Of a DNA stretch of 61,412 nt, positions 1 to 10,042 are shown in pieces. Made by a program: the position numbers and the translations under genes. The notes beneath the pieces are model-generated. The model was given only the letters and a program-made list of their open reading frames with translations. It had not been told where the DNA came from and ran no database searches. Source of the stretch: Pseudomonadales bacterium (GTDB lineage Bacteria; Pseudomonadota; Gammaproteobacteria; Pseudomonadales; JAHRWD01); the NCBI GenBank assembly GCA_016763075.1, contig JAESUM010000093.1, forward strand, positions 1 to 61,412. The letters run 5' to 3'. Within the stretch, counting starts at the first letter, position 1; each line of letters begins with the position of its first letter.

Positions 1-1434
1 TTCCATGTGCGGGTTTGGAATGACGGTGATGGTGGAATCATATGTCGCTTCAAGTGCGCTGATGCGTGCCCGTTTTTCGTTGAGCAAGAATGATGCAACG
101 GGTAGTGGCACGATAGCGCGAATATGCGCGCCGGGCTCACGTACAGTGGTTTCTTCAATTAAACGCATCACGGACAACGCGAGGGATTTATCGGCCCGAA
201 TGGTGCCTTGGCCATTACAGCGAGGGCAGATGATTGCGCTTGTTTCACCGAGCGAAGGCCGTAGCCGCTGGCGAGACATTTCGAGTAAACCAAAGCGCGA
301 AATACGGCCGGTTTGTACGCGTGCACGATCGTCTTTTAGCGCATCGCGCATGCGGTTTTCAACTTCACGTTGATTGCGCGTAGGGCCCATGTCGATAAAA
401 TCGATGACAATAAGTCCGCCAACATCGCGAAGTCGTAGTTGCCGCGCTATTTCGTCTGCAGCTTCTAAGTTGGTGTTTAGAGCGGTATCTTCGATATCGC
501 TGCCACGGGTTGAGCGCGAGGAGTTGATGTCGATAGAGATCAGGGCTTCGGTTTGGTCGATAACAATCGAGCCGCCCGAGGGAAGTTTTACTTCGTGCTG
601 ATAAGCCGTTTCAATTTGGCTTTCAATTTGGAAGCGATTAAAAAGCGGTGTGGCGTTGTCATACAGTTTGATGCGTTCGGCGAAGGTTGGCATCACTTGC
701 TTGATGAAGTTAAGTGCTTCTTCGTAAGCTTCTTTGGTATCGATTAGGACTTCATCGATATCTTGTCGTAGATAATCCCGAATAGTTCGGATGATGACGT
801 TGCTTTCTTGATAAATAAGAAATGGTGAGGGTTTGTCTGCCGCAGTGGTGATGGCATCCCATAACTGAATTAGGTATTGAAGATCCCACTGAAGCTCTTC
901 TTCGCTACGGCCAATACCAGCGGTACGAACGATGATACCCATACCTTCTGGAATGGGTAAGTTGGCAAGTATTTCGCGAAGTTCGGTACGCTCGTCGCCT
1001 TCGATTCGACGAGATATGCCGCCGGCACGCGGATTGTTTGGCATAAGTACCAAATAGCGGCCAGCCAAACTGATGAAGCTTGTGAGCGCCGCGCCTTTAT
1101 TGCCACGTTCTTCTTTGTCTACTTGGACGATCAGTTCTTGCCCTTCGGAGAGCACATCCTGAATATTGAATCGACCTTTGACGTCAGAAGGGGACTTGGT
1201 GAAGTACTGGCTGGAGATCTCTTTTAACGGAAGGAAGCCGTGGCGGTTAGCGCCATAGTCTACAAAAGCGGCTTCAAGGCTAGGCTCGATGCGAGTGATA
1301 CGGCCTTTATATATGTTGGCCTTCTTCTGTTCTCGGCCTCTGTTTTCGATATCGATGTCATACAGACGTTGTCCGTCGACAAGAGCTACACGCAACTCTT
1401 CAGAATGAGTTGCATTGATAAGCATTTTTTTCAT
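1..1434 (-). CDS. rne: Ribonuclease E, N-terminal catalytic part (partial)
   Basis: Endoribonuclease that starts mRNA turnover and rRNA/tRNA processing and scaffolds the degradosome at the inner membrane. The ATG is at 1434 and the frame stays open for 478 codons to the window edge, so the C-terminal scaffold half is missing from view. An S1 RNA-binding domain occupies roughly residues 35-120. The catalytic acidic residues align as Asp302 (in ISIDINS) and Asp345 (in VIDFIDM), matching Asp303/Asp346 of E. coli, and the zinc-link CPRC has Cys403 and Cys406. The last visible residues, PNPHME, match the end of the E. coli catalytic core. The gene is divergent from rluC, the usual gammaproteobacterial arrangement, across a long structured leader that suggests the autoregulated rne mRNA. 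Confidence 0.96.
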   Translation of the reverse strand, partial: MKKMLINATHSEELRVALVDGQRLYDIDIENRGREQKKANIYKGRITRIEPSLEAAFVDYGANRHGFLPLKEISSQYFTKSPSDVKGRFNIQDVLSEGQELIVQVDKEERGNKGAALTSFISLAGRYLVLMPNNPRAGGISRRIEGDERTELREILANLPIPEGMGIIVRTAGIGRSEEELQWDLQYLIQLWDAITTAADKPSPFLIYQESNVIIRTIRDYLRQDIDEVLIDTKEAYEEALNFIKQVMPTFAERIKLYDNATPLFNRFQIESQIETAYQHEVKLPSGGSIVIDQTEALISIDINSSRSTRGSDIEDTALNTNLEAADEIARQLRLRDVGGLIVIDFIDMGPTRNQREVENRMRDALKDDRARVQTGRISRFGLLEMSRQRLRPSLGETSAIICPRCNGQGTIRADKSLALSVMRLIEETTVREPGAHIRAIVPLPVASFLLNEKRARISALEATYDSTITVIPNPHME

Positions 1435-2407
1435 GTTGTACCGCTACTAATTAGTTAGTGTATAGCGCTAACAACATATGGAGCTGGCGTCTTACAGCGT
1501 ATGGCTGGCGTGATTCAAAAAACAGATAAGAACCCTTGAATACCACAAATTATTTGAATACTACCAACTAATTTGTGGGGCGGGTTTCGCCTTCGCTGGT
1601 CTTTCGGACCAGGGTGTTTTATCGGTTTTCTAGTTTAAAAATAACAGCTCGTTGTTGGTGTGGAGGTATACAGCAACTAGTACGATGGCTTCTGAGCCAG
1701 AGTAACCGCACACTTTTGAGTTATGGCCAATTCGGTCCGTAACATCAATGTCGAAACAGCTTCCAGAGTAGTATGTACCGTGGTGTGTTTCTGTAAAGTT
1801 CCAAAAAACGAGAGGCTATGTGATCATCACAAAGCTACAAAATAAGACCTTTTATTAGCGGGGATTTGATCCCGGTTTAAAATCTTAAAAGTACCGCGCG
1901 ATTCTTTGCGCAGGCATAAAACGTGTTCGTCAGCTCGGATATATTGTTAGCCGAGTAAAATATTGTCCAGCGATCACGTTCGGTGATCGGTGTAAAATCC
2001 TGTAAGTGTCTGCTCCGCGTACCTTGTCTTAACTTGGTTAGGGTGAGGCAAAAAATATGAATGCGTCAGATGCAGATCTAAATTGTTGGGGATGCGCACT
2101 TTTTAATGAAAGCGCCAGTTTATATATCGACTGGAAGAATCATTGCTTCAAAAGTGATGTTAACGCAATACCGTTACAGCTACTCTCTTCAGCTTGAAGT
2201 AGAGACAACCCAACTAACTCGGAAATATAGCACCTTTTATTAACCCCTTCAAATTTAACGTGTTTATTGCTGAATTGCGTTGCCATGCTGGAACGCCGAT
2301 TCGGCAATTATTTGTCAGGGGGGTTATCTCTTTTAGGTGTAGAATGCCGAAAAATACATCGTGCGGAAATGCACGTGGCCATATAGAGAGCATCATCGGG
2401 GTGGTGA
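1435..2407. other. Long divergent leader region between rne and rluC
   Basis: No convincing gene is seen in 973 bases. The rne-proximal part holds two clear stem-loops (listed separately). Farther out there is a 7-bp hairpin at 1971-1989 (arms CGATCAC and GTGATCG, loop GTTCG). A minus-strand TGGACA near 1966 with an AT-rich stretch about 17 bases downstream is a weak candidate rne promoter. In E. coli the rne leader is about 360 nt and mediates feedback by RNase E; the length and structure here fit an rne leader plus the rluC promoter, but no promoter is assigned with confidence. Confidence 0.5.
1543..1612 (-). promoter_or_regulatory. Stem-loops in the rne 5' leader
   Basis: Two perfect hairpins lie 109-178 bases upstream of the rne start. 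The first pairs 1543-1552 with 1569-1578 (10 bp, CCACAAATTA). The second pairs 1596-1601 with 1607-1612 (6 bp, CTGGTC), giving a CGAAA loop in the rne transcript. E. coli rne autoregulation uses leader stem-loops recognised by RNase E; functional equivalence here is inferred from position and structure only. Confidence 0.5.
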
Positions 2408-3391
2408 ATGGGCGAATCGTCCGAACAAGTACGTTTTAAAGTTGCGCTGGTCGATATCCCTTCGGAATCGGTTGGGCAGCGATTAGATAATTTTTTGATG
2501 TTTTACTGGGATGATATTCCAAAAAACAGGATCTATCGGGCAATCCGAAAAGGCGAGGTGCGGGTTAACAGTGGGCGTAAGAGCGCTCAGTATCGTCTAA
2601 AGGCCGGCGATAAGGTTCGTATTCCGCCCATTGGTACAGGGTCGCTGGATAAAAAATCCTATGGTGATGCGTTGCCGGCATGGGTGAGTTCGGCGCTGAA
2701 AACTGGCGTGCTGTACGAGGATGATCACCTCTTGGTGATCAATAAGCCATCGGGTTTGGCTGTTCACGGTGGTAGTGGTGTCAGTTTTGGTTTGATTGAG
2801 GCATTGCGTAAGTTACGTCCCGAGCAACGAAGTCTTGAGCTGGTGCATAGGCTTGATCGAGATACCTCTGGTTGTATTATTGTTGCAAAAAACCGCAGCA
2901 GCTTGAAGAACTTGCAGAACCAGCTGCGATTCAGCTCGATGAGCAAAACCTACCAAATGTTGGTCGTAGGTCGGTGGCCTGCCAGAAAGCGCCGCGTTGA
3001 AGTCGCGTTGCAAAAAAATGTACAAAAGTCAGGCGAGCGAATCGTCGTTGTTTCGGCAGATGGCAAAGCCAGTCGTACTGACTTTAAAGTAATTCAACGT
3101 TTTTCGGGCGCAACACTATTAGAGGCAGACCTTATTACCGGGCGCACTCACCAGATTAGGGTGCATACTCAGTATTCCGGTTTTCCGATTGTTGGCGACA
3201 CTAAATATGGCGACGACGATGCGAACAGTACTTTTGCGCGCCACGGCGTTAAGCGCTTGTTCCTTCATTCAATGCGAATAGAATTCCAACACCCGGATAC
3301 CGCTGAACAAGTAATAGTAGAAGCACGTATCGATAAATCTTTGCAGGCCGCGCTGAATCGCTTGTCGCCAGAGGATTCCCGCAATAAATGA
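2408..3391 (+). CDS. rluC: 23S rRNA pseudouridine synthase RluC
   Basis: RluA/RluC-family pseudouridine synthase (327 aa), expected to modify 23S rRNA at positions equivalent to 955/2504/2580. An N-terminal S4 RNA-binding domain (about residues 18-80, with QRLDNFL and RKGEVRVNSGRK) is followed by the synthase domain. The HRLDRDTSG signature places the catalytic aspartate at Asp150. A GRTHQIRVH motif follows near residue 245. It is divergent from rne, which is its normal neighbour in gammaproteobacteria and supports RluC rather than RluD or RluA. Confidence 0.93.
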   Translation: MGESSEQVRFKVALVDIPSESVGQRLDNFLMFYWDDIPKNRIYRAIRKGEVRVNSGRKSAQYRLKAGDKVRIPPIGTGSLDKKSYGDALPAWVSSALKTGVLYEDDHLLVINKPSGLAVHGGSGVSFGLIEALRKLRPEQRSLELVHRLDRDTSGCIIVAKNRSSLKNLQNQLRFSSMSKTYQMLVVGRWPARKRRVEVALQKNVQKSGERIVVVSADGKASRTDFKVIQRFSGATLLEADLITGRTHQIRVHTQYSGFPIVGDTKYGDDDANSTFARHGVKRLFLHSMRIEFQHPDTAEQVIVEARIDKSLQAALNRLSPEDSRNK

Positions 3392-3502
3392 TTCGGTGGT
3401 CTAGTATTATTAGGTTGTGAAGTTGCGATATCTGAATTGTGAGCACTTGAAGTGCTGGCTCGTTTAACCGGGTTTTGTAAACCCATACTTGAGAATAACT
3501 GT

Positions 3503-4522
3503 ATGAGTGATAACCAATGGCGTGAGGATTCGCCCGTAGCATCGAATGCCGGAAATTCTGGCAGTGCTAGCAAAGACAGCAAAGAATGGAAACTCATCGA
3601 AAAAACGATGGGTTCAATGCTCAGTGAGCAGCGGCGCTCAAGGCGCTGGGGAATATTCTTTAAGTTGCTCGGGTTTGGGTATCTCATTTCTATTGTATTG
3701 ATGTTCTCCTCGCGCAGCGAAGTGTTTGACGAGGCTAGTTCTAGCAAAGGCGCTCACACTGCGTACGTGGATATCCAAGGCGTTATCGCTGCCAATCAAG
3801 ACGCCAATGCAGACAGCATTGCTGGCGCGCTACGTAAAGCGTTTTCAAATGAAGATAGCGTTGCTGTCATGCTTCGGATTAACAGCCCTGGCGGCTCACC
3901 GGTTCAGTCGGGTTATGTGTACGATGAAATTAAGCGCCTGCGTGAAAAGTATCCGGACAAAAAACTATATTCTGTTATCGGTGATTTAGGTGCATCCGGT
4001 GCCTACTATATAGCAGCAGCTTCAGACGAAATATGGGCCGATAAGGCCAGTTTGGTCGGCTCAATTGGTGTCACTGCTGCTGGCTTTGGTTTTACTGAGG
4101 TGATCAAAAAGCTTGGAATAGAGCGCAGAAAGTTCACATCAGGAGACCATAAAGCGTTTTTAGACCCGTTCTCTCCTGTAGTTGAAGAAGAAAAAGTGTT
4201 CTGGGAAGGGGTATTAAAAACAACCCACCAGCAGTTTATTGGCAAAGTTAAAGAAGGGCGCGGTGACCGATTAAAACTCACTGAAGGGCATAAGTTGTTT
4301 AGCGGGCTAATCTGGACAGGCCAGCAGTCACTCGAACTTGGTTTGATTGATGGTCTTGGTAGCCCCGGGTATGTAGCGCGTGAGGTGATTGGCGAAGAAA
4401 AATTGGTCGATTACACCCTGCGCCCAAGCCCATTCAAGCGCTTCACCGATAGGCTTGGCACGAGCATTGGCAATACGTTGGCTCGTAATCTTGGGTTAGA
4501 AGAATACCGCTCAATGCGTTAA
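3503..4522 (+). CDS. sppA: S49 family signal-peptide peptidase (SppA-like)
   Basis: Membrane-anchored serine protease of family S49 that degrades released signal peptides. The start ATG at 3503 follows a weak GAG-containing site; an upstream in-frame start at 3452 would add an unsupported extension. It has a cytoplasmic N-terminus, one membrane segment at about residues 49-70, then the protease core. The nucleophile is Ser165 in GDLGASGAYY and the general base is probably Lys217 in SGDHKAF. At 339 aa it is the short single-domain form rather than the two-domain E. coli SppA. Position between rluC and yceD is standard for pseudomonad-like genomes. Confidence 0.88.
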   Translation: MSDNQWREDSPVASNAGNSGSASKDSKEWKLIEKTMGSMLSEQRRSRRWGIFFKLLGFGYLISIVLMFSSRSEVFDEASSSKGAHTAYVDIQGVIAANQDANADSIAGALRKAFSNEDSVAVMLRINSPGGSPVQSGYVYDEIKRLREKYPDKKLYSVIGDLGASGAYYIAAASDEIWADKASLVGSIGVTAAGFGFTEVIKKLGIERRKFTSGDHKAFLDPFSPVVEEEKVFWEGVLKTTHQQFIGKVKEGRGDRLKLTEGHKLFSGLIWTGQQSLELGLIDGLGSPGYVAREVIGEEKLVDYTLRPSPFKRFTDRLGTSIGNTLARNLGLEEYRSMR

Positions 4523-4595
4523 GCAGATTGAAGCTTGGGCGCCGCCGATAATATTTTTTGACAGTGCCCTATGATCTCCCTATGATTGCGCGGCT

Positions 4596-5108
4596 ATGCA
4601 ACAGGAGCGCCTACCAAAAACAGTAAACCCCGCCCGATTGGCGCAACGTCGTATTGTCATGCGTGGAGAACTCCCGCTGAGCGACTTGGATCGCCTGTGT
4701 GAACAACTGGTAGGAAGCGATGGTGTTGTTGAGCTAGAGTTAGAGTTTGGCGAAGATGAGCAAGGCCATACAACCATTGCCGGTTCTGCATCTACTAAAG
4801 TAGAGTTAATTTGCCAGCGCTGTATGGATAAAATGCTGCACAGCGTAACCGCAAATATAAACTTAGCATTGGTTGCAGACGACGACGCGGTCAACGAACT
4901 TCCTGATAGATACGAGCCTATTATGGCTGATCGATCAGGGTTTTTATCGTTACGCTGTTTGATTGAAGATGATTTAATTCTCGCATTGCCTATTGTTGGC
5001 TACCACGACGAAAACTGTGGTTTTGTAGATGAAGATGCAGAGAAAGAACAAGATATTGAAGTTTCAGTAGAAAATCCGTTTAGTGTTTTAGAGATTCTTA
5101 AGCACTAA
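4596..5108 (+). CDS. yceD: YceD / DUF177 family protein (23S rRNA accumulation)
   Basis: DUF177 protein of 170 aa upstream of rpmF, as in most bacteria. E. coli YceD is linked to 23S rRNA accumulation. A CQRC pair sits near residue 73 and a second Cys-containing segment near residue 126; the C-terminal acidic stretch (DEDAEKEQDIE) and the ending NPFSVL are family features. Cotranscription with rpmF (29-base gap) suggests coupling of ribosome and lipid synthesis. The molecular activity is not proven. Confidence 0.9.
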   Translation: MQQERLPKTVNPARLAQRRIVMRGELPLSDLDRLCEQLVGSDGVVELELEFGEDEQGHTTIAGSASTKVELICQRCMDKMLHSVTANINLALVADDDAVNELPDRYEPIMADRSGFLSLRCLIEDDLILALPIVGYHDENCGFVDEDAEKEQDIEVSVENPFSVLEILKH

Positions 5109-5137
5109 ATTTTTGTTAAAGAAAAGGTATACAAGTC

Positions 5138-5320
5138 ATGGCTGTACAAAAAAGTAAAGTGACCCGTTCACGACGTGGCATGCGCCGCTCACACGATGCG
5201 CTTTCTGGTCCAACACTTTCGATTGACCCCACTTCCGGTGAAACTCACCGTCGTCACCACATTACGGCTGATGGATTCTACAAAGGTAAGAAAGTGCTCG
5301 AGATCAGCTCCGAAGATTAA
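5138..5320 (+). CDS. rpmF: 50S ribosomal protein L32
   Basis: A 60-residue basic protein of the large ribosomal subunit. It begins [20 protein letters not shown], the near-invariant L32 start, and lacks the zinc-binding cysteines found in some L32 forms. An AAAGAAAAGG purine-rich site precedes the ATG. It lies between yceD and plsX, the standard conserved order that couples ribosome production and membrane-lipid synthesis. Confidence 0.97.
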   Translation: MAVQKSKVTRSRRGMRRSHDALSGPTLSIDPTSGETHRRHHITADGFYKGKKVLEISSED

Positions 5321-5323
5321 ACG

Positions 5324-6340
5324 TTGGATTCCGTCATTCATCTGGCGGTAGATGTTATGGGCGGGGACTATGGCTCCGCCGTAACTGTCCCTGCTTCTCT
5401 TGCAGTTCTGCAAAAGCTCCCCACGTTGTCCCTAACTTTGGTCGGTGACCAGTCAGAGATCGAGTCGCAAATTGCTGCGTTCGGCACTGCTGCGTCTGAT
5501 CGTATTCAAATCGTTCATACTGAAGAGGTTATTCAGATGGACGACAAGCCTTCCATTGCCCTAAGAAAAAAGAAGAATTCGTCTACTTACCAAGCGATCG
5601 AGCTGGTAAGCCAAACTGCCGCACAGGCGTGTGTGAGTGCTGGGAATACCGGCGCACTGCTAGCGATTGGCTGCTACCTATTAAAAACCTTTCCGGGTGT
5701 TGATCGTCCAGCCATTGTAAGCGCATTTCCAACGCTTGATGGTCGTTGCTTTATACTCGATTTGGGCGCTAATGCAGCGGTTCAGCCACAGTCTCTTTGT
5801 CAGTTTGCAGTAATGGCAAATGCCATGCTTGAAGCGATATACGACATAGCCTCTCCGCGCGTTGGTATTTTGAACATGGGTAAAGAGGTGGGCAAAGGTA
5901 ATGAGTTGGTTCAATTGGCCGATGAGCTTATCCGCAAAATCGAACCGTTAAACTATATTGGTTTTGTTGAACCCAGTGATATCTTTGAAGGGCGAGTCGA
6001 TATTGCGGTTTGTGATGGCTTTGTTGGAAACATGATGTTGAAAACCATGGAAGGGGTTGCCTCTATGGTTGACCAACTGCTGGCTAAGCAAATTAACAAG
6101 AAAGAACTTATCGGCGAACATTCTAGTACGATATCGGCGTTGTTGAGTACGGTGCGTGGCCAGCTTGACCCACGTAAGTATAATGGCGCTAGTTTTTTGG
6201 GGTTGCAGGGTATCGTGGTTAAGAGTCACGGAGCCGCTGATCAGTCGAGCTTTGAGCAAGCGCTATACACCGCTATTGCAGCGGTGGAGTCAGATTTGCC
6301 GAATCAAATTCGTAAGCGAGTCGCGCCAGGGCATCATTAA
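5324..6340 (+). CDS. plsX: Phosphate acyltransferase PlsX
   Basis: Converts acyl-ACP to acyl-phosphate, the first step of the PlsX/PlsY route to phosphatidic acid; a peripheral membrane enzyme. The start is probably the TTG at 5324, three bases after the rpmF stop, because it places AVDVMGGDYG at the family's usual N-terminal distance; the next ATG (5357) would cut into that motif. Conserved segments include ACVSAGNTGAL (around residue 105), LDLGAN, VCDGFVGN and GLQGIVVKSHG. Length (338 aa) is normal. No fabH follows; fabD comes next. Confidence 0.94.
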   Translation: MDSVIHLAVDVMGGDYGSAVTVPASLAVLQKLPTLSLTLVGDQSEIESQIAAFGTAASDRIQIVHTEEVIQMDDKPSIALRKKKNSSTYQAIELVSQTAAQACVSAGNTGALLAIGCYLLKTFPGVDRPAIVSAFPTLDGRCFILDLGANAAVQPQSLCQFAVMANAMLEAIYDIASPRVGILNMGKEVGKGNELVQLADELIRKIEPLNYIGFVEPSDIFEGRVDIAVCDGFVGNMMLKTMEGVASMVDQLLAKQINKKELIGEHSSTISALLSTVRGQLDPRKYNGASFLGLQGIVVKSHGAADQSSFEQALYTAIAAVESDLPNQIRKRVAPGHH

Positions 6341-6429
6341 TTTAGTCATAACATTGTTTTACAATAATAACTGCCCTCCGAGCATGGCTTGGGTCAAAGC
6401 GGCAAAACCAAGATTTTTAAGAGGTTTAC

Positions 6430-7374
6430 ATGAGTAACAACATCGCATTCGTATTTCCAGGCCAAGGGTCCCAGCATGCGGGCATGCTTTCTGATGTTGC
6501 TGTAGAAAGCGCTATTGTTCAGCAGTGCTTTTCTGAAGCCTCAGAAGTTCTTGGCTACGACCTGTGGGATCTTTGTCAAAACGACCCGGATTCAAGCCTC
6601 GCGAAAACCGAAATTACTCAACCAGCACTACTAACCGCCAGCGTATCGCTTTGGCGCCTTTGGCAGGATCGCAGTAACGTTAAACCAAGCATGATGGCAG
6701 GCCACAGTTTGGGTGAATATTCAGCAATGGTTTGCTCCGGCGCCATTGGATTCTCTGATGCCGTTAAACTGGTGCAATCACGTGGCCAGTATATGCAAGC
6801 CGCGGTTCCTCAGGGTGTTGGCGGGATGGCTGTTATTATCGGTTTAAATGACGCAGATGTCGTTGCAGCCTGTGAAGAAGCGGCTCAAGGGCAGGTGGTT
6901 TCCGCAGTGAATTACAATTCGCCAGGACAAATTGCTATCGCGGGCAATGCAGAAGCGATTGAACGCGCTATGGTCATTGCCAAAGACAAAGGCGCAAAAC
7001 GTGCCATGCCATTGGCAGTAAGCGTACCATCACATAGCGCATTGATGGAGCCGGCAGCGAAGCAACTAGCGCTTGATTTAGAATCCATTGAAATTAAAAC
7101 GCCGAGTATTACCGTCGTGCAAAACGTAACGGCGGAACCTTGCGGCGAGCCTGGGCAAATACGCGCTAACTTGGTTGCGCAGCTATATAGCCCGGTTCGT
7201 TGGGCCGAGTCCGTTCAGTTAATGGCCGGCAAAGGTATTAATACGTTGGTAGAAGCGGGCCCCGGTAAAGTGTTATGTGGCCTTGCGAAGCGAATTGATC
7301 GCTCGATTACAGCATATCCAATTGCTGAATCTGCAGGTTTAGCCGCGGCACTAGAAACATTGGCCGCACAGTAA
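6430..7374 (+). CDS. fabD: Malonyl-CoA:ACP transacylase FabD
   Basis: Transfers malonyl from CoA to acyl carrier protein, supplying the extender unit for fatty-acid synthesis. The GQGSQ motif is at the N-terminus, the nucleophile is Ser93 in GHSLGEYS, and His202 in PSHSALM is the partner base. An AAGAGG ribosome site precedes the ATG. The 314-residue length is typical. It lies 33 bases upstream of fabG in the fab operon. Confidence 0.97.
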   Translation: MSNNIAFVFPGQGSQHAGMLSDVAVESAIVQQCFSEASEVLGYDLWDLCQNDPDSSLAKTEITQPALLTASVSLWRLWQDRSNVKPSMMAGHSLGEYSAMVCSGAIGFSDAVKLVQSRGQYMQAAVPQGVGGMAVIIGLNDADVVAACEEAAQGQVVSAVNYNSPGQIAIAGNAEAIERAMVIAKDKGAKRAMPLAVSVPSHSALMEPAAKQLALDLESIEIKTPSITVVQNVTAEPCGEPGQIRANLVAQLYSPVRWAESVQLMAGKGINTLVEAGPGKVLCGLAKRIDRSITAYPIAESAGLAAALETLAAQ

Positions 7375-7407
7375 GCCGTCAATCACCCCAATTATTTGGA
7401 GCTTGAA

Positions 7408-8151
7408 ATGAGTTTGGAAGGAAAAGTAGCGTTAGTGACCGGTGCAAGCCGAGGAATAGGCCGCGCCATTGCAACACAGCTGGGCGAGCAGTCCGCCTGT
7501 GTACTTGGGACAGCCACCACCGATGCTGGAGCCGCTGCGATTACCCAGCGCTTTAGCGAGCAAGGTATTAAAGGTCGTGGGTTTAAGCTTAATGTCACTG
7601 ATCTCGCTGAAGTACAGTCGGTACTCAAAGAGATTCAGACAGAATATGGCGCGCCAGAAATTCTGGTAAATAACGCTGGCATCACTAAAGACAACTTGCT
7701 GATGCGAATGAAGGAAGACGAATGGCAGGATGTTATCAGCACCAACCTTGGCTCAATGTACAGCGTCTCGAAAGCGTGCCTGCGTGGAATGAGTAAGGCG
7801 CGATGGGGCCGAATTGTGAACGTCAGCTCGGTTGTGGGTTCGATGGGCAATGCAGGCCAAACCAACTATGCTGCCTCAAAAGCAGGTGTAGAGGGTTTTA
7901 CGCGGGCACTAGCACGAGAGATCGGTAGTCGCGGCGTTACCGTTAATTCTGTTGCCCCGGGTTTTATTGACACCGACATGACCAAAGCGCTGGAAGAAAG
8001 CCAGCGAGATTCACTGGCTTCTCAAATCCCTCTCAAGCGCCTTGGCGCACCCGAAGAGGTTGCAGCGGTTGTTGCATTTTTGTGCTCGGATTCAGCGGGT
8101 TACATTACTGGCGAGACACTGCATGTGAATGGCGGCCTCTACATGGCGTAA
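7408..8151 (+). CDS. fabG: 3-oxoacyl-ACP reductase FabG
   Basis: NADPH-dependent reduction of 3-oxoacyl-ACP in each elongation cycle. Short-chain dehydrogenase fold: TGASRGIGRAIA cofactor loop (about residues 12-23), NNAG, and the Ser141-Tyr154-Lys158 catalytic set. The ATG at 7408 is chosen because GGAG lies six bases before it; an in-frame TTG at 7396 overlaps that site. Length is 247 aa, typical for FabG. It ends NVNGGLYMA, a characteristic FabG C-terminus. Confidence 0.96.
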   Translation: MSLEGKVALVTGASRGIGRAIATQLGEQSACVLGTATTDAGAAAITQRFSEQGIKGRGFKLNVTDLAEVQSVLKEIQTEYGAPEILVNNAGITKDNLLMRMKEDEWQDVISTNLGSMYSVSKACLRGMSKARWGRIVNVSSVVGSMGNAGQTNYAASKAGVEGFTRALAREIGSRGVTVNSVAPGFIDTDMTKALEESQRDSLASQIPLKRLGAPEEVAAVVAFLCSDSAGYITGETLHVNGGLYMA

Positions 8152-8402
8152 TAAAACAGCGTAAACAGGCTTTTCGTAGAGTCATTGCTATGCTGAAAAC
8201 TGAATTTATGATGATTCGGGGCAACAAAAGTACCGAAACAGATTACATCGTTTTTAAAAAAAGTTAGAATTAGCGCATCCAACGGCTAAGTTGATTAGAA
8301 TTTGAACGAATTGTTGTTATTTTGAACGTAATGACAGTTCCTCGATATGTGTAATGATTTTAAATAGATAAGACCACCAAGGTTAGGAGTGTTTGGACAA
8401 CC

Positions 8403-8636
8403 ATGAGCACCATAGAAGAACGTGTAAAAAAGATTGTTTGTGAGCAGCTGGGCGTTAAAGAGGAAGAAGTTGTAGGCACAGCCTCCTTCGTTGAAGACCT
8501 CGGCGCTGATTCACTGGATACGGTTGAATTAGTAATGGCTCTCGAAGATGAATTCGAAACTGAAATTCCTGATGACGACGCGGAAAAAATCACTTCTGTT
8601 CAGGAAGCGATTGATTACGTTCAAGCAAACGGCTAA
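8403..8636 (+). CDS. acpP: Acyl carrier protein
   Basis: A small acidic carrier (77 aa) of acyl intermediates for lipid synthesis. The phosphopantetheine attachment serine is Ser37 in GADSLDTVE, with helix-2 residues typical of bacterial ACP. The gene is preceded by about 250 bases without a gene, consistent with its own promoter giving higher expression than the rest of the operon, as known for acpP elsewhere. A strong AGGAG lies 13 bases before the ATG and a weaker GGA five bases before it. Confidence 0.98.
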   Translation: MSTIEERVKKIVCEQLGVKEEEVVGTASFVEDLGADSLDTVELVMALEDEFETEIPDDDAEKITSVQEAIDYVQANG

Positions 8637-8763
8637 ATCAGAGCCGTCATTATTGTTCGTTGAGTAATGTCTGTTGAGTATTGACAGCTAAGTAGTATTG
8701 TAGAGCCGTTCTTGCGTATGTGAGGCGGCTTTTCTTTTGGGTTAAATATAAGGAGTGCGGAAC

Positions 8764-10005
8764 GTGTCCAAACGTCGTGTAGTAGTTACTGGTATGGGTA
8801 TGGTTAGCCCTTTGGGTAACACTGTTGATGAGACCTGGGAAAACATATTAAAAGGCAAAAGTGGCGTTGCTACTATCGAGGCTTTTGATGTGTCGGGGCT
8901 TGGCACGCAGTTTTCCGCCTCTGTTAAAGGCCTTGACGTGTCTGAGTACTACTCAGCTAAAGATGCGAAAAGACAGGATATATTTATCCAATACGGTTTG
9001 GTTGCAGGCATTCAGGCCATCAAAGATGCTGGATTAGAAATTTCTGATGAACAAGCGGATCGCGTAGGTGTAGCGATAGGCTCTGGCATTGGCGGCTTGC
9101 CCAATATCGAGGCGAATCGCGATATATACCGAGACAAAGGACCAAAACGGATATCACCGTTTTTCATTCCTGGTTCTATCGTCAACATGATCGCTGGAAA
9201 CCTCTCGATTATGTACGGTTACCGTGGTCCAAATATCTCGATAGCCACTGCATGCACCACCGGTACTCATAATATTGGTATGGCGGCACGCATGATTTCG
9301 TATGGCGATGCCGATGTGATGATCGCTGGCGGTGCCGAAATGGCAACCTCTGAATTGGGTGTGGCTGGTTTCGGTGCAGCACGTGCGCTTTCAACTCGTA
9401 ACGATGACCCGCAGGCGGCTAGTCGCCCATGGGATCGTGATAGAGACGGATTCGTATTAGGTGATGGAGCCGGAGCAATGGTTCTTGAAGAATATGCTTT
9501 TGCTAAAGCACGTGGCGCCAATATTCTTGCTGAGCTAACCGGCTTTGGCATGAGCGCAGACGCATTCCATATGACCTCGCCGCCAGAAAACGGCCGTGGT
9601 GCAGCAGCCGCTATGAAAGCTGCAATGGCTGATGCCGGCATAAACGCCGACCAAATGGACTATATCAATGCCCACGGTACCTCAACACCTGCGGGTGATA
9701 TTGCCGAGTCTCAGGCTGCTGAATCGGTATTTGGAGACCACGCCAAAAAGTTGGTGATGAGCTCTACTAAGTCTTCCATCGGACACCTTTTAGGTGCTGC
9801 TGGCGCGGTTGAAGCGATCTTCTGCGTGAAAGCGCTGCTTGACCAAGTTGCACCGCCAACCATCAACTTAGATAACCCTGATGAAGGCTGTCACCTGGAT
9901 TACGTCGCAAACACCGCACGAAACTTGAAATTGGATACCGTAATTTCCAACTCGTTTGGCTTTGGTGGTACCAACGGATCGGTGATCTTTAGCAAGCTAA
10001 GCTAA
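8764..10005 (+). CDS. fabF: 3-oxoacyl-ACP synthase II FabF
   Basis: Condensing enzyme that elongates acyl-ACP with malonyl-ACP. The Cys164-His304-His341 triad is visible ([27 protein letters not shown]), matching E. coli 163/303/340. The GTG at 8764 is chosen: AAGGAG ends nine bases earlier and the product then starts [10 protein letters not shown] as in relatives; the in-frame GTG at 8755 overlaps the ribosome site. The 413-residue product is normal. A weak GCCG/CGGC hairpin in the acpP-fabF gap (about 8702-8730) may modulate read-through. Confidence 0.96.
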   Translation: MSKRRVVVTGMGMVSPLGNTVDETWENILKGKSGVATIEAFDVSGLGTQFSASVKGLDVSEYYSAKDAKRQDIFIQYGLVAGIQAIKDAGLEISDEQADRVGVAIGSGIGGLPNIEANRDIYRDKGPKRISPFFIPGSIVNMIAGNLSIMYGYRGPNISIATACTTGTHNIGMAARMISYGDADVMIAGGAEMATSELGVAGFGAARALSTRNDDPQAASRPWDRDRDGFVLGDGAGAMVLEEYAFAKARGANILAELTGFGMSADAFHMTSPPENGRGAAAAMKAAMADAGINADQMDYINAHGTSTPAGDIAESQAAESVFGDHAKKLVMSSTKSSIGHLLGAAGAVEAIFCVKALLDQVAPPTINLDNPDEGCHLDYVANTARNLKLDTVISNSFGFGGTNGSVIFSKLS

Positions 10006-10042
10006 GTCTTGCTCTTTTGCCTGATTATTGGATAACCTCATC

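Noticed and set aside
1240-1458. Plus-strand ORFs in 1-1458
   Set aside because: They are antisense shadows of RNase E, whose catalytic motifs read clearly on the minus strand.
8160-8267. Short ORF between fabG and acpP
   Set aside because: No ribosome site or similarity; the gap is better explained as the acpP leader and promoter.
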